The position numbers and the translations under genes are program-made. DNA of 49,854 nt from Firmicutes bacterium UBA6806 (GTDB taxonomy: Bacteria > Bacillota > Clostridia > Peptostreptococcales > Acidaminobacteraceae). Where the stretch lies: NCBI GenBank assembly GCA_002452745.1, contig DKFC01000061.1, positions 1 to 49,854 of the forward strand, read 5' to 3'. The stretch's first letter is position 1, and each line of letters begins with the position of its first letter. The notes under the pieces were generated by a model. That model had not been told where the DNA came from. It saw nothing but the letters and a program-made list of their open reading frames with translations, and made no database searches. Below, in pieces: positions 32,918 to 42,234 of this stretch.

Positions 32918-34465
32918 TTACTTTGCAAGCAACACTTCCACAGCTTTGTCAAGTTGTGGGTCCAGCTCGCCAGTCATAATTTTAGCCACTTGTTCATCCA
33001 GTGCTCTAACTGTCTCAATCGTCAGTACGCCGTTTGATTTAAGTCCAAATGTCTTTTGGAAATCTTTGATAGCCACCTCAGTGCCTGCACCAAAAAGGCC
33101 GTCTATCTCCAGATTATATCCCAAGAATTTAAGTCTTTGTTGAGCGCCATAGACATTTAGGCTGATTTCTCCGCGATACTTAGACATTTTCTCACTCATT
33201 GGAATAAATGAATTATAAAGTGTTACTTCTGATTCATCCACGCCGTGAATTAAAATATCGGGGTGAACGCCATTCTTGTCCACATGATATTGATTTGGAA
33301 GCAAGTATTCTGCAATTGTGATTTTTATGCCCCCGCCATTTGTGAGTGGCACCATGTTTTGGACAGTTCCCTTGCCATACGTCAGGTTTCCGATGATTGT
33401 ACCTGTTTTATTTTGCTGAACAGTGCCCGAAAAGATTTCGGAAGCACTTGCCGAACCCTCATTGACTAAGACAACCAGTTGCATATCCGTCTTTTCAGTT
33501 TCCGCCCTATAGATTTGATCGCTTTCATCTCTGTAATCTACTCTGACGATTTCTTTTCCCTTTTCAACAAAATAATCACTGATATGGATGGCTGATGTCA
33601 AATAGCCACCTGGGTTATTCCGAACATCCACGATGAGTTTTTTGACGCCTTGCTCCTTCATTGATTTCATTGCCGCATCAAATTCTTCATTTGTATTATC
33701 ACCAAATTGTGAGATTTCAATATAGCCAATACCATTTTCGAGCACTTTATAGTCAACCGTTTCGACTTTTATAACGGCTCTGACAATACTGATATAGAGT
33801 ACGTCGGCCGAACCGCTTCGGATAATACCAAGTTTTACTGTTGTTCCAACATTACCTCTAATGAGCATTACGGCTTCTTCTTTGCTCATGCCCTTTGCAT
33901 CTTTTCCATCTATAGAAGCAATTTTATCTCCAGGCATAATTCCCGCTTCAAAAGCAGGTGTATCTTTAATAGGTGAAACAATCTCCACATACTCTGGCCC
34001 GTCGGTTATAACAGCTCCAATTCCACTGAATTCGCCTTCTAAATCCGTGCTAAAAGCTGCGTATTCTTTCGGTGTAAAATACATGCTGTGTTGATCTAAA
34101 ACATCGAATATTCCCTTGTAAGCACCTTCAATAAGCGCTTGTTTATCGACGTCCTTATAGTAATTGTCCTGTGCAAAATCAACCATAAACTCGATGAAAT
34201 CCTTGTAGTACCCATCAAAAGTTTCGGTCTGGGTATCTGAATCCCCTTGTACATTCACCTTGACTGAATTCGCCTGAAGCGCTCTATTCTTAAGCAATGC
34301 TTCATATGGAAGATCCTGAATAGACTCATCCGTTTCAGAAAATACCGGTGCTACAGCGGTTCCAATTAAAAGCAGAACCATTAAAATGGCCAGTATGCTC
34401 TTTAAATTAATTGGGTTCTGAACGTTTCCCTTTGTTTTGTAGACTTTCTTTTTCTTTTGCTTCAC
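32918..34465 (-). CDS. C-terminal processing peptidase (S41, CtpA-like) with peptidoglycan-binding domain
   Basis: A 515-residue protease anchored by one N-terminal helix (about residues 21-43), the rest outside the membrane. Order: N-terminal helical region (82-140), PDZ domain (about 145-215, with GIMPGDKIASIDG), S41 catalytic core with VDVRNNPGGYL (279-289), the Ser in NEGSASASEIFSG (338-340 region) and the Lys in YGKGTVQ (365). A C-terminal PG_binding_1 domain follows (about 435-495: AQQRLKFLGY, GLFGAGTEVAIKDFQ). Ctp proteases trim C-termini of exported proteins. The start is GTG at 34465 with AAGGTG upstream. It has its own promoter and lies beside the S-layer gene, which makes envelope protein processing plausible. 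Confidence 0.93.
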   Translation of the reverse strand: MKQKKKKVYKTKGNVQNPINLKSILAILMVLLLIGTAVAPVFSETDESIQDLPYEALLKNRALQANSVKVNVQGDSDTQTETFDGYYKDFIEFMVDFAQDNYYKDVDKQALIEGAYKGIFDVLDQHSMYFTPKEYAAFSTDLEGEFSGIGAVITDGPEYVEIVSPIKDTPAFEAGIMPGDKIASIDGKDAKGMSKEEAVMLIRGNVGTTVKLGIIRSGSADVLYISIVRAVIKVETVDYKVLENGIGYIEISQFGDNTNEEFDAAMKSMKEQGVKKLIVDVRNNPGGYLTSAIHISDYFVEKGKEIVRVDYRDESDQIYRAETEKTDMQLVVLVNEGSASASEIFSGTVQQNKTGTIIGNLTYGKGTVQNMVPLTNGGGIKITIAEYLLPNQYHVDKNGVHPDILIHGVDESEVTLYNSFIPMSEKMSKYRGEISLNVYGAQQRLKFLGYNLEIDGLFGAGTEVAIKDFQKTFGLKSNGVLTIETVRALDEQVAKIMTGELDPQLDKAVEVLLAK

Positions 34466-34513
34466 TGTGTCACCTTCCTAACTTCTCGGTTAATATATTG
34501 ATTGCCATATTTG

Positions 34514-34542
34514 ATTATACCAACATTTAATATGGATTTCCA
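34514..34542 (-). promoter_or_regulatory. Promoter of the processing-protease gene
   Basis: TGGAAA (34537-34542; 4 of 6), 17-base spacer, perfect TATAAT (34514-34519) with an extended TGG element. The leader is about 42 bases. Confidence 0.6.
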
Positions 34543-34555
34543 CGATTAAGTCAAT

Positions 34556-35599
34556 TTAAAACCAGTTGTTTTTCTTAAAAAAAATCAACATGCTCACAAC
34601 TGTCATCACACAAAATCCTGTGAAGTAGACAAACGCATTGGTCATTTCAAGCCCTGGCATGTATTTAAAGTTCATACCGAACACACCTGCCAAAAAGGAA
34701 AGTGGTATGAACATGGCTGAAAAAATCGTCAGAGTGGTCATCACTTTGTTCATATGATTACTGACGTTTGTCTGATGGGTCTCAAAAAGCGTCAGCACAA
34801 TTTCACGGTACAGCAGTACAGAATCCTTTAGATGCGACACATGATCTTCTATATCTCTAAGGTATCTCTTGGTATCTGCTGAGAATCTAACATTTCTATC
34901 GGAAAGCAGCGACTCTAATATTTCCTCCATTGGAATAACGGCATTTTTGAGCACTAAGAGCTCTTTTCTCATATCGTATAGGTTTTCAACTTGAGAGTCA
35001 TCCTCATCTATGATGGCCCGTTCCAAATCATCTACTTCAACTTTGATAAAGTTCATAACCTCCAGTTGATGGTCTACAATCGCATCTAATAGAGCATAGA
35101 ATAGATACTCAGAATTGCGCTTTCTAATCTGGCCTCGATTCTCTTTAATCCTGCTTCTGATTTCTCCGAACACGTCTTCATGTCGCTCTTGGAAAGTCAC
35201 CACAACAGATTCTTTTAGAAGCATTGAAACGTGTTCGTGGTAAATCTCATCATCCGACCCCACATACGACATTTTAAAGATGCCAAATAGATAGTCCTCG
35301 TGGTGTTCCACTTTACTCCGCTGCGAAACGTGAACCACATCTTCCATCACGAGATTGTCCACAGCAAAGTATTTTGCTATTTGATCCAGTCCGTTTACAT
35401 GAGAAAGCCCAATTACATTGACCCATTTAAACGTGTCATCCCTTTCAAGAAGTGGAATCACCTCGCCAAACTCATTGGATTGACTAAGTGTATAGTCAGC
35501 TTCATTGTAGCTGTATATTTCAATTTCAAAGGGTTCATCCTTATAATTGCCCGTATAGACCAACGTTCCCGGAGGAAAATGCTTTTTCGATACAACCAT
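34556..35599 (-). CDS. corA: CorA-family magnesium/cobalt transporter
   Basis: A 347-residue CorA-type channel: a large N-terminal cytoplasmic funnel (to about residue 285) with long helices (LDAIVDHQLEVMNFIKVEVD, DIEDHVSHLKDSVLLYRE), then two membrane helices at the C-terminus. The selectivity motif GMN is present in FGMNFKYMPG between them. It forms a pentamer that carries Mg2+ inward. The frame extends 6 codons to a TTG at 35617, but AAGGAGAGG before the ATG at 35599 decides the start. It is the last gene after the DUF1576 and small-protein genes, 24 bases apart. Confidence 0.92.
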   Translation of the reverse strand: MVVSKKHFPPGTLVYTGNYKDEPFEIEIYSYNEADYTLSQSNEFGEVIPLLERDDTFKWVNVIGLSHVNGLDQIAKYFAVDNLVMEDVVHVSQRSKVEHHEDYLFGIFKMSYVGSDDEIYHEHVSMLLKESVVVTFQERHEDVFGEIRSRIKENRGQIRKRNSEYLFYALLDAIVDHQLEVMNFIKVEVDDLERAIIDEDDSQVENLYDMRKELLVLKNAVIPMEEILESLLSDRNVRFSADTKRYLRDIEDHVSHLKDSVLLYREIVLTLFETHQTNVSNHMNKVMTTLTIFSAMFIPLSFLAGVFGMNFKYMPGLEMTNAFVYFTGFCVMTVVSMLIFFKKNNWF

Positions 35600-35623
35600 A
35601 GTCCTCTCCTTCCTCAAGTTCCT

Positions 35624-35968
35624 TCATTCAAAATAGCGTGTCAACTCCATATACAAATTGCCATCTCTCTTTTCGATTTTCACCTCGTCAATCATAGCAC
35701 CGACTAAGGTGAGTTCCTCTTCGTCATCTGTTTCCCCTGCAAGCTGCCAATAGTACTCCTCAATCTCACACTGTCTCTGTACCCCAAGCATCTCCCTAAA
35801 GTAACGGACATCCTCTTCAGAGAAATGTGTCCCATAATCGACGATGGAAATCACAGCCTTATCTGTATCCTTTTTTATCTTAAAATCAACTTCATTTGTG
35901 TCCTCTTTTAAAAAGAGGGTTGTCAATTCATCCACAATTCTGCATATTTTTTTCGTCTCATGACGCAT
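35624..35968 (-). CDS. Small protein, possibly histidine-kinase-like ATPase fold
   Basis: A 114-residue acidic cytoplasmic protein of no family I can name with confidence. The order of elements resembles a reduced HATPase (GHKL) domain. There is a first helix with IVDELTTLFLK, a strand pair, a DxG-type turn in ISIVDYGTHFSEED (about 46-59), a helix, and an ending LTLVGAMIDEVKIEKRDGN, which looks like the last helix and strands of an anti-sigma-type kinase domain. A clear GLGL box is missing, so ATP binding is doubtful. The ATG has GGGAGG and starts 1 base after the DUF1576 stop, so the two are almost certainly translated together. Confidence 0.6.
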   Translation of the reverse strand: MRHETKKICRIVDELTTLFLKEDTNEVDFKIKKDTDKAVISIVDYGTHFSEEDVRYFREMLGVQRQCEIEEYYWQLAGETDDEEELTLVGAMIDEVKIEKRDGNLYMELTRYFE

Positions 35969-35969
35969 T

Positions 35970-37244
35970 TTATTGACCTCCCTTTCTGAAGGCGTCGATA
36001 ATAGGCACTAGAAATCCTGCCACTAGACCTCCAGAAAACCCATTGTTATAAAGATTGATCCCTCCATGAACGACGCCTATGTTGGTCACGAGAGCCAAGT
36101 GTAACATTCCAGCCACGACACCAATTCCCGGCCCATATGTCCCTGCTATCGGCGCAATGGTTGTTGAGAAGAGTGCTGAAATCAGAAATCCCGTACTGCT
36201 AAAGTCCATTCCGATAAAGTAACCTGCTAACATGACTCCAGCCACAATTGGAAAGCAGTTTTTGGGGTGTTTTCCAAATGCCGCAAATCCTGAGATGGTA
36301 AATATTCCAGCCATAATCGGTCCATTGAGAACACCTCCTAGAGCCAGTACATAGAAAAGACTCAGAAGCCCCATTACGCCCATATTAAAAAATGTCATGC
36401 CATATCCAACCAGTTGTGTAAAGTCCGTTATCGTCCTTCCTCTATATTTTAATATCCTAACATATTCCTTTAAAACATTTCTATTAATATAAATCCCAGC
36501 TGCGATCATGTAGCCAAACAAGAAAATCAAAAGCGCCGCCAACTCATTATTTTGCTTTAAATATAAGATGTTTTCTGGTTCCACCGTGATGTCAAAACTC
36601 CTCAAGATACTTGTGAACACAGTTCCCACAATTCCTGCTGTAAACCCTATGTTGTAGAGATTAAAACCATCGTGAAACCTAAGCATGTGAGATGAAAGCG
36701 GCACAATGATAAACCCAATCAAAACCCCCACAGAAATCCCTAAAGCATATCCGTACTCAATTGGCATAAACCCTGAAAAGATAATTTCGCTGACAATCGG
36801 TGCAAGTGCCGTGCTAAACATAATCACGAGGATTACATTTTTCATGGGAATTTTTTGATACTTGGCGTACAGATATCCTCCAATATAAATTGGTATGATG
36901 TTGACAATATTCTTGCCAAAAAAAGAAAAGCCCAAAACGGTCATAAATGCCGCAATTAAAAGCCCATTAATCCTCATCTTAAACCGCTTTAATAAATATA
37001 GGTTAAAAAATGCCACTGTTGCAGCGTTGACAAATGCTGGACCAACGCCACCCACTTCCATAAAATCTGTAATCAAAATGGTTGGTGACATGACTATTTG
37101 GAGCAACCCCTCCCCCAGATTGCCATTTCCTTTAATCATTTCATAAATTCCAAACAATAAAAAAGCAACTGGAAAAACGGCTAGAACACCAAGTTTATGT
37201 TCCTTATGCAAGTCTAATTCAACGATTTTGTCTCTAAATACCAC
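35970..37244 (-). CDS. DUF1576 polytopic membrane protein with internal duplication
   Basis: A 424-residue membrane protein with about 10-12 helices, matching the DUF1576 family, whose function is not known to me. The sequence is clearly duplicated: residues 60-217 align with 274-419. Shared landmarks are DF-N8-FxN, an NG, FGK (109-111 and 323-325), PI (118-119 and 332-333), FSTxxAPI (143-150 and 359-366) and HxGxNLYNxGF (191-201 and 393-403). A two-repeat plan is typical of transporters and channels. The start is GTG at 37244 with AAGGAG 7 bases upstream. Upstream, 37245-37515 is a 271-base gap with a TTGACA (minus strand) but no -10 at a normal distance. Confidence 0.82.
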   Translation of the reverse strand: MVFRDKIVELDLHKEHKLGVLAVFPVAFLLFGIYEMIKGNGNLGEGLLQIVMSPTILITDFMEVGGVGPAFVNAATVAFFNLYLLKRFKMRINGLLIAAFMTVLGFSFFGKNIVNIIPIYIGGYLYAKYQKIPMKNVILVIMFSTALAPIVSEIIFSGFMPIEYGYALGISVGVLIGFIIVPLSSHMLRFHDGFNLYNIGFTAGIVGTVFTSILRSFDITVEPENILYLKQNNELAALLIFLFGYMIAAGIYINRNVLKEYVRILKYRGRTITDFTQLVGYGMTFFNMGVMGLLSLFYVLALGGVLNGPIMAGIFTISGFAAFGKHPKNCFPIVAGVMLAGYFIGMDFSSTGFLISALFSTTIAPIAGTYGPGIGVVAGMLHLALVTNIGVVHGGINLYNNGFSGGLVAGFLVPIIDAFRKGGQ

Positions 37245-37515
37245 AAAACACTCCTTCTATCTCCTATACGTCTGTTTTAAGTTGTCAATACGTATAATAT
37301 AACATAGAGAAAGGGCATTCGTCTTTAAAAAAGACTTCAATTTTCAGTTTCTTCAAAACAAAATAAGTCATATTGCCTAATTCTTAATAACAATGAAGGA
37401 AAACTGGACATTTTCACCAACATGCATAAAGACACCAAAACCATCTCTTTATTCAGAGACTGATTTCAGTGCCTTCTTTGGTTTCATCTTATCCCTTTTA
37501 AGGGTCTTTTCCAAT

Positions 37516-39054
37516 CTATCTATTGATTATCTTTTCACGATAATCATACGTGATTTCGTCTTTTAAGTGTTTGATAAACGCATAAATCATACTGGCGGCT
37601 TCGCCTTTTGAAACACGGTTGTTTGGTTTGAATGAACCATCGCTGTACCCACTGATAAGTCCAATTTCATTTGCCATATAAACATAGTCCTTAGACCATT
37701 CAGGAATTTTGGCGTCATCTGTGAACACGGTCTTATAGGGGGGGTTTGGTGCAAGGTACTCAAGTCCAAGCGCTTTAATGAGTACAGCCACCATCTCTGC
37801 ACGGGTAATTGGCTCATTTGGCTTAAAGTAGTTGTTCTCACCCGACATAATATTGTGTGCTTTAATATATTCGTAGTATTGATAATCCGGATCGTCCACT
37901 AAAACATCTAGATAAGGCGTTGTCACGCCAGGACGTTTCCGCTTGATTAAATCTGTCTTTGTCGGTTCTGGTAAGACGCCTTCAAGGGCATTGACCACTG
38001 CTTTTCCAAATTCTAATCTCGAAATCGAGGCATCTGGTGCGAAATAATCTTTTTCCACATCAAAGATTTCAAGTGAAGTGAGCAAGAAAATATCATCTTT
38101 TGCCCAGTGGTCTCCAATATCTCTTATTTTAGGTGTAATCAGTGCTTGACTGTCGAGGACCACCTCATTACTCTTATGAACATCACTGATATTGCGCTTA
38201 TAGGAATCATAATTAATCGCTCCAGCATCACTCAGTGGCGGTAAATCATAGTTAATGCTGAGTACGTTCTCCTCAGTGGTCACTTTAAAGTAGCTGCCTC
38301 TGAAGCTAATGCTTTGCGGATCTGTCCCCTGATAGACAAAATTCACTTTTTGAGTTGATGCCAAGTTGATATCCAGTGTTCCATTCCATACAAGATTCTC
38401 CTTAGAAGCTGAATTTGTGCTGTCATAGTTTGGATTTGGAATACTGTGTGTAATTTCCTGATGATTCACAAGGGTTTCATTTTGCCCCCACTGGTGTTCG
38501 AACCCAACAATTGGGTCCCCATCATCTGTTATTTTTATAAATCCACTATTGGTTAAATAGTCCCCATTTAAATAGTATGTTCTCTCACTGAGCAAGCTCC
38601 CTGAAAAATAACTGACGCTTGGGGAGTGATCGTAAAGCCTGCTGTCATTATACTTGTACTTGCCAAGTGTAAAGGTTCCCTCTGGCGTGACAAAGGTCTC
38701 ATCAAATTTAGAAATCGTCCTTTCATAGAGGGTTTGCGTGATGGCATCTTTTTGGGTTTTCACAACATTGTACGTGATGTTACGGGTCAAAGTGATGTTT
38801 TCATCTGTGTTTGATAAATCAAATGTCACCTTCTGAGTAAATGTATCTTTATCTTTGGGCAGTGCAGGAATACTGACAATTCCCTTAAGCACTACTGGTT
38901 TCCCGGTCAGAAAGAACAGTTCCTCATATTCATATTTGCCGTCCAGCATTTCATCTCCCAGCACGCCGCCTTCCAAAAATGGAATTTGTGCAAAATCCAC
39001 CTGTACGGTGAAAAGAACCAAGAGGATTGCCAATAGACTTGTCTTCAATTTCAT
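37516..39054 (-). CDS. Surface protein with three C-terminal SLH domains
   Basis: A 512-residue secreted protein: signal peptide MKLKTSLLAILLVLFTVQVD, then about 300 residues of beta-rich sequence with many Thr, Asn and Tyr and no motif I know (for example FDLSNTDENITLTRNITYNV). Three SLH repeats follow, with motif positions reading ISRLE, ITRAE and VSKGE (about residues 340-505). It should be held on the cell wall by these. The frame opens at a GTG at 39063, but that codon abuts the only ribosome site (AGGTAGG), which suits the ATG at 39054. It is last of a three-gene surface operon, 64 bases or slightly more after the N-terminal-SLH gene. Confidence 0.85.
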   Translation of the reverse strand: MKLKTSLLAILLVLFTVQVDFAQIPFLEGGVLGDEMLDGKYEYEELFFLTGKPVVLKGIVSIPALPKDKDTFTQKVTFDLSNTDENITLTRNITYNVVKTQKDAITQTLYERTISKFDETFVTPEGTFTLGKYKYNDSRLYDHSPSVSYFSGSLLSERTYYLNGDYLTNSGFIKITDDGDPIVGFEHQWGQNETLVNHQEITHSIPNPNYDSTNSASKENLVWNGTLDINLASTQKVNFVYQGTDPQSISFRGSYFKVTTEENVLSINYDLPPLSDAGAINYDSYKRNISDVHKSNEVVLDSQALITPKIRDIGDHWAKDDIFLLTSLEIFDVEKDYFAPDASISRLEFGKAVVNALEGVLPEPTKTDLIKRKRPGVTTPYLDVLVDDPDYQYYEYIKAHNIMSGENNYFKPNEPITRAEMVAVLIKALGLEYLAPNPPYKTVFTDDAKIPEWSKDYVYMANEIGLISGYSDGSFKPNNRVSKGEAASMIYAFIKHLKDEITYDYREKIINR

Positions 39055-39127
39055 TTCCTGCACCTACCTGTTTATTCATTTCTGTTTTGTTTTTATTTTA
39101 CTGCTCTTCATTCACGCTTTATTACTG

Positions 39128-42100
39128 TTAGCTCTCAACGAAGATAATCAGCGCTTCTGAACCAATTCTCATCGTATAGATATAGTCACCCATGTTGATA
39201 TCATCATAGTCGATGACTTTGTTGTTCTTGATGACAATTGCATCGGTATATTCCACATAGATGTTGGCAGTATTTGATGTCCACTGTGCTGTATAAGATG
39301 TCCAGTCATGTGAATCCGTAATCTCAAATCGCTTCCAATTGGTATCTTCACTTACCACAATTCCCCTTGTGAGAACCGCCTTGTCCAAGACATTTTGAAG
39401 CTCGTTTGCAATATCGGATTCCACATAGACATTGTCGTCAATGTTCTGTCCGTCCAGAAGCCCCTTATGTCTCAGATGCATGGCTAGAATTCCCGGCTCC
39501 TTGTATTCGTCTTCATTTTCTTCATCCATGACGATGATTGCATAGTATCGCTGATATTCAAGCCCCTTAGAATAGTAGCTATAGGATTTTGCCTTATTTT
39601 CCACTCTGGAATACGGCAAGTGGAAGAACTTGCTTGGATCGATGTTTACTTTGGAATCTTCATCTGTAACGTCGACAATTTTGCTGTCTTGATAATAATC
39701 GTATTTAGCAGATTCCGTTTTGACAACTTCGTTGAGCTCATTGTTATCATAGTATGAATAATTCTTGAGTGTCACGCTGTTTGTATAGACGGTTTCAAGC
39801 GCACCTATCCTGATTGTATCAAATATATCGTCATATGGCGACACCACTTTTACAATCATGGCGTTATCTGAATATGCACCTCTCGTGTTTTCTGCCACGA
39901 CAAAGACGGTATCCCACGCCTTTATTTTATTAGTTGGAACTACTTTTCCGTCTCTTATGACGATGGTTCCGTCAGTGAGATTAAAGTTTTCCTTCGTTGC
40001 AATTTCAAATCGGTTTAGAGTCATATCCGCATATTTTACAAAACTTGAATAGTCTCTTTCTCTCCCCGTACTGATGGAGAGTTTCACTGCTCTGAGCTTT
40101 CCATATTTCTTCTCAACCACTGCATAAGCCACATAGTTTGAATAGAGTTTTTCAAGGTCGTCTAAGTTCACCTTTTGATTGCCCTGATAAATTTCTGTTT
40201 TGGTATCTACATTCAAATCCACCGAATACTGGTCTGAAAGTGCCCAGTCATTGTTTGAAATAAACTGAGGATTGGAGTTTCCATCTGGCCCTATAAGGCT
40301 GATTGTTCCCTTGCCTTCGTTGACTTTCTTGATTTTTCCCTTATAGATAATTTCAAATAAAATCTCCGAGGCCTCTATCTCAATTCTAGATGCATTGTCA
40401 GTGTAGATATCGTTGTAATAGACTTTGATTTCATCACCAGGACTCATCGCCGTCAAGGTTACAACTTCACCTTTTTTGGTGATAACCGTTCCCGATGTGA
40501 TATTTACTATTTGAGAAGTTCCATTATCCAGCAAGAGGTTAAGGCTCTTTTGATAGACGCTCTCGACTTTCCCCATGCGTATTTTGCCGTAATTGGGAAT
40601 ACTGCCGGGTTCGCCGCTAAAGGACTCTCCCTCTGCGCTGATGATATAGCCATTTGACACCTTTATTTTTACAGTCATGCCGTAGACGAAATTTGCAATT
40701 TCAGTGTATCTTTCATTGATTTTCAAATCGGCATAAGGTGCTACTGGATACTCATAGACCTTGTCATCGAATCCAAACACCGTCATAGATGCCGGCATGG
40801 TATCTGTGATGTCCGAAACTGTTCTGATTGTCCCAGAAATTTCAGATTCCTGAATTGGCGAAACTTTAATGTATACCACTTCGTTATCTGGATTCACTAA
40901 GTATTCTATGACATCTTCTGTTTTCAATAGATTTACGCCACCTACTTTTGAATCCTTGTAGGTGACAATATCATTTCTAAGGCCTGTGTAAAGATTTTCA
41001 TCCACCAAAATATCAAAGACATCTCCTGTGATATCTACCACTCGATAGACCTCTGTTTTGACATTTTGTCCGCTTACAGTTCGATTGATTGATTTGATTT
41101 CAGAAACCGTTCCATAATGGAATATAGAGAATTCATCTGCCGCTGTATTGGCATTGATTTTTTCAAGGACACTGTGATTGCTCAGTACCTGCGCATACAT
41201 GACTTTGTTATTTTGAAGAAGGTATTCGATTTCATCCCCCTGTTTGAGATTTTTGTGATTTGAAGGAATACCATTTTTATAAGTAACAAAATCATACAGC
41301 TTGTTGCCTTTTGTGTGTGATTCACTGATGAGCTTTGAAACAGATCCATCTGTGTTTTTTACAGTGATGGTGTCTCTGGTAATGGTGTTGCCATCTTCAT
41401 AAATCGGCTCAGATTGATTGCCAATAACCAGCCCATATCCAGCCGTTATATTGAGTGGTGCGTAATTATACTCCATTGCATGCTTCATAATATAGGCCAT
41501 TTCGCCTCTTTTAACGGTATCTTTCGGCCCGAAGTTTCCATCCGCTTTCAGCGGTACAATTCCCTCTGAGGCAACCGTCTCAATCACGGCACGGTATGTT
41601 GGATTGACATACTCCCAGTCTTTAAAGCTAAATACGGTCTCCATGTTATAAACTGGGTTGATTCCAAGCTCTCTCCCAGTCCAAATTGCAAGTTGCTCCC
41701 TTGTGACTGGCCCTTGAAGGTTAACAATCTCTGCCTGAGTGACGATTCCAAGGGTTTGAGCTTCCACAAGATATTCTTGATTCATAAGGTTTTGAATTGC
41801 CGTCTGATTTGATGCACTGCCTGCTTGAGCATAGACCCTCTGCATGACTGCCGCTTCATTTCCGGCAAGTCTCACAAGAGCCGACAGCGCCTCATAGCCT
41901 GTTGCGTCATTTCCTGGATAGAACTTGCGATCCCCATACTGCTTGACAATTCCAAGCGTGGCCATTCTCACAATCTCTTCTTTATAGGCACTACTGCCAA
42001 CGTCTGTAAATGTGCTGTTTGTAATAAGCTCAAGGCCTTTTTCATATGCCGTGTACTCTGTGGCATTTGTCAAATCCGTTTGAATTGCTGTGAACTCCGG

Positions 42101-42202
42101 AACAGGGATGTCAAACGGGGCCTCCGCAAATGCCGTCCCTGCACTTAATATCGGAGTCAATAATAGTGTAATCAATAAACATGATGCAATAAGCCTTCTC
42201 AT
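39128..42202 (-). CDS. Large SLH protein (N-terminal SLH) with tandem beta modules
   Basis: A 1024-residue secreted protein. Signal peptide MRRLIASCLLITLLLTPILS, then an SLH region at about residues 55-235: FTDVGSSAYKEEIVRMATLG with YGDRKFYPGNDA, a weaker second unit with VTREQ, and NPTYRAVIETVASEGIVPLK with GNFGPKDTVKRGE. After about residue 290 come some seven modules of 80-100 residues. Each starts G-x-V/I-x-x-V, ends with a GD-x-hydrophobic turn and often closes with a basic I-x-V strand. Starts are near residues 362 (GTVSEIKS), 457 (GTIRTVSD), 542 (GKVESVYQ), 620 (GKIKKVNE), 800 (GALETVYT) and 945 (RGIVVSED). They look like small beta-barrels. ATG with AAGGGA. It is the middle gene of the operon, 32 bases after the giant TIG gene. 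Confidence 0.87.
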   Translation of the reverse strand: MRRLIASCLLITLLLTPILSAGTAFAEAPFDIPVPEFTAIQTDLTNATEYTAYEKGLELITNSTFTDVGSSAYKEEIVRMATLGIVKQYGDRKFYPGNDATGYEALSALVRLAGNEAAVMQRVYAQAGSASNQTAIQNLMNQEYLVEAQTLGIVTQAEIVNLQGPVTREQLAIWTGRELGINPVYNMETVFSFKDWEYVNPTYRAVIETVASEGIVPLKADGNFGPKDTVKRGEMAYIMKHAMEYNYAPLNITAGYGLVIGNQSEPIYEDGNTITRDTITVKNTDGSVSKLISESHTKGNKLYDFVTYKNGIPSNHKNLKQGDEIEYLLQNNKVMYAQVLSNHSVLEKINANTAADEFSIFHYGTVSEIKSINRTVSGQNVKTEVYRVVDITGDVFDILVDENLYTGLRNDIVTYKDSKVGGVNLLKTEDVIEYLVNPDNEVVYIKVSPIQESEISGTIRTVSDITDTMPASMTVFGFDDKVYEYPVAPYADLKINERYTEIANFVYGMTVKIKVSNGYIISAEGESFSGEPGSIPNYGKIRMGKVESVYQKSLNLLLDNGTSQIVNITSGTVITKKGEVVTLTAMSPGDEIKVYYNDIYTDNASRIEIEASEILFEIIYKGKIKKVNEGKGTISLIGPDGNSNPQFISNNDWALSDQYSVDLNVDTKTEIYQGNQKVNLDDLEKLYSNYVAYAVVEKKYGKLRAVKLSISTGRERDYSSFVKYADMTLNRFEIATKENFNLTDGTIVIRDGKVVPTNKIKAWDTVFVVAENTRGAYSDNAMIVKVVSPYDDIFDTIRIGALETVYTNSVTLKNYSYYDNNELNEVVKTESAKYDYYQDSKIVDVTDEDSKVNIDPSKFFHLPYSRVENKAKSYSYYSKGLEYQRYYAIIVMDEENEDEYKEPGILAMHLRHKGLLDGQNIDDNVYVESDIANELQNVLDKAVLTRGIVVSEDTNWKRFEITDSHDWTSYTAQWTSNTANIYVEYTDAIVIKNNKVIDYDDINMGDYIYTMRIGSEALIIFVES

Positions 42203-42234
42203 ATGTCATCCCTTTCCTACTATTTAATCGACTT

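Noticed and set aside
37493..37504. CCCTT/AAGGG hairpin after the C-terminal-SLH gene
   Set aside because: Only five pairs with a two-base loop and no U tract; too weak for a terminator.
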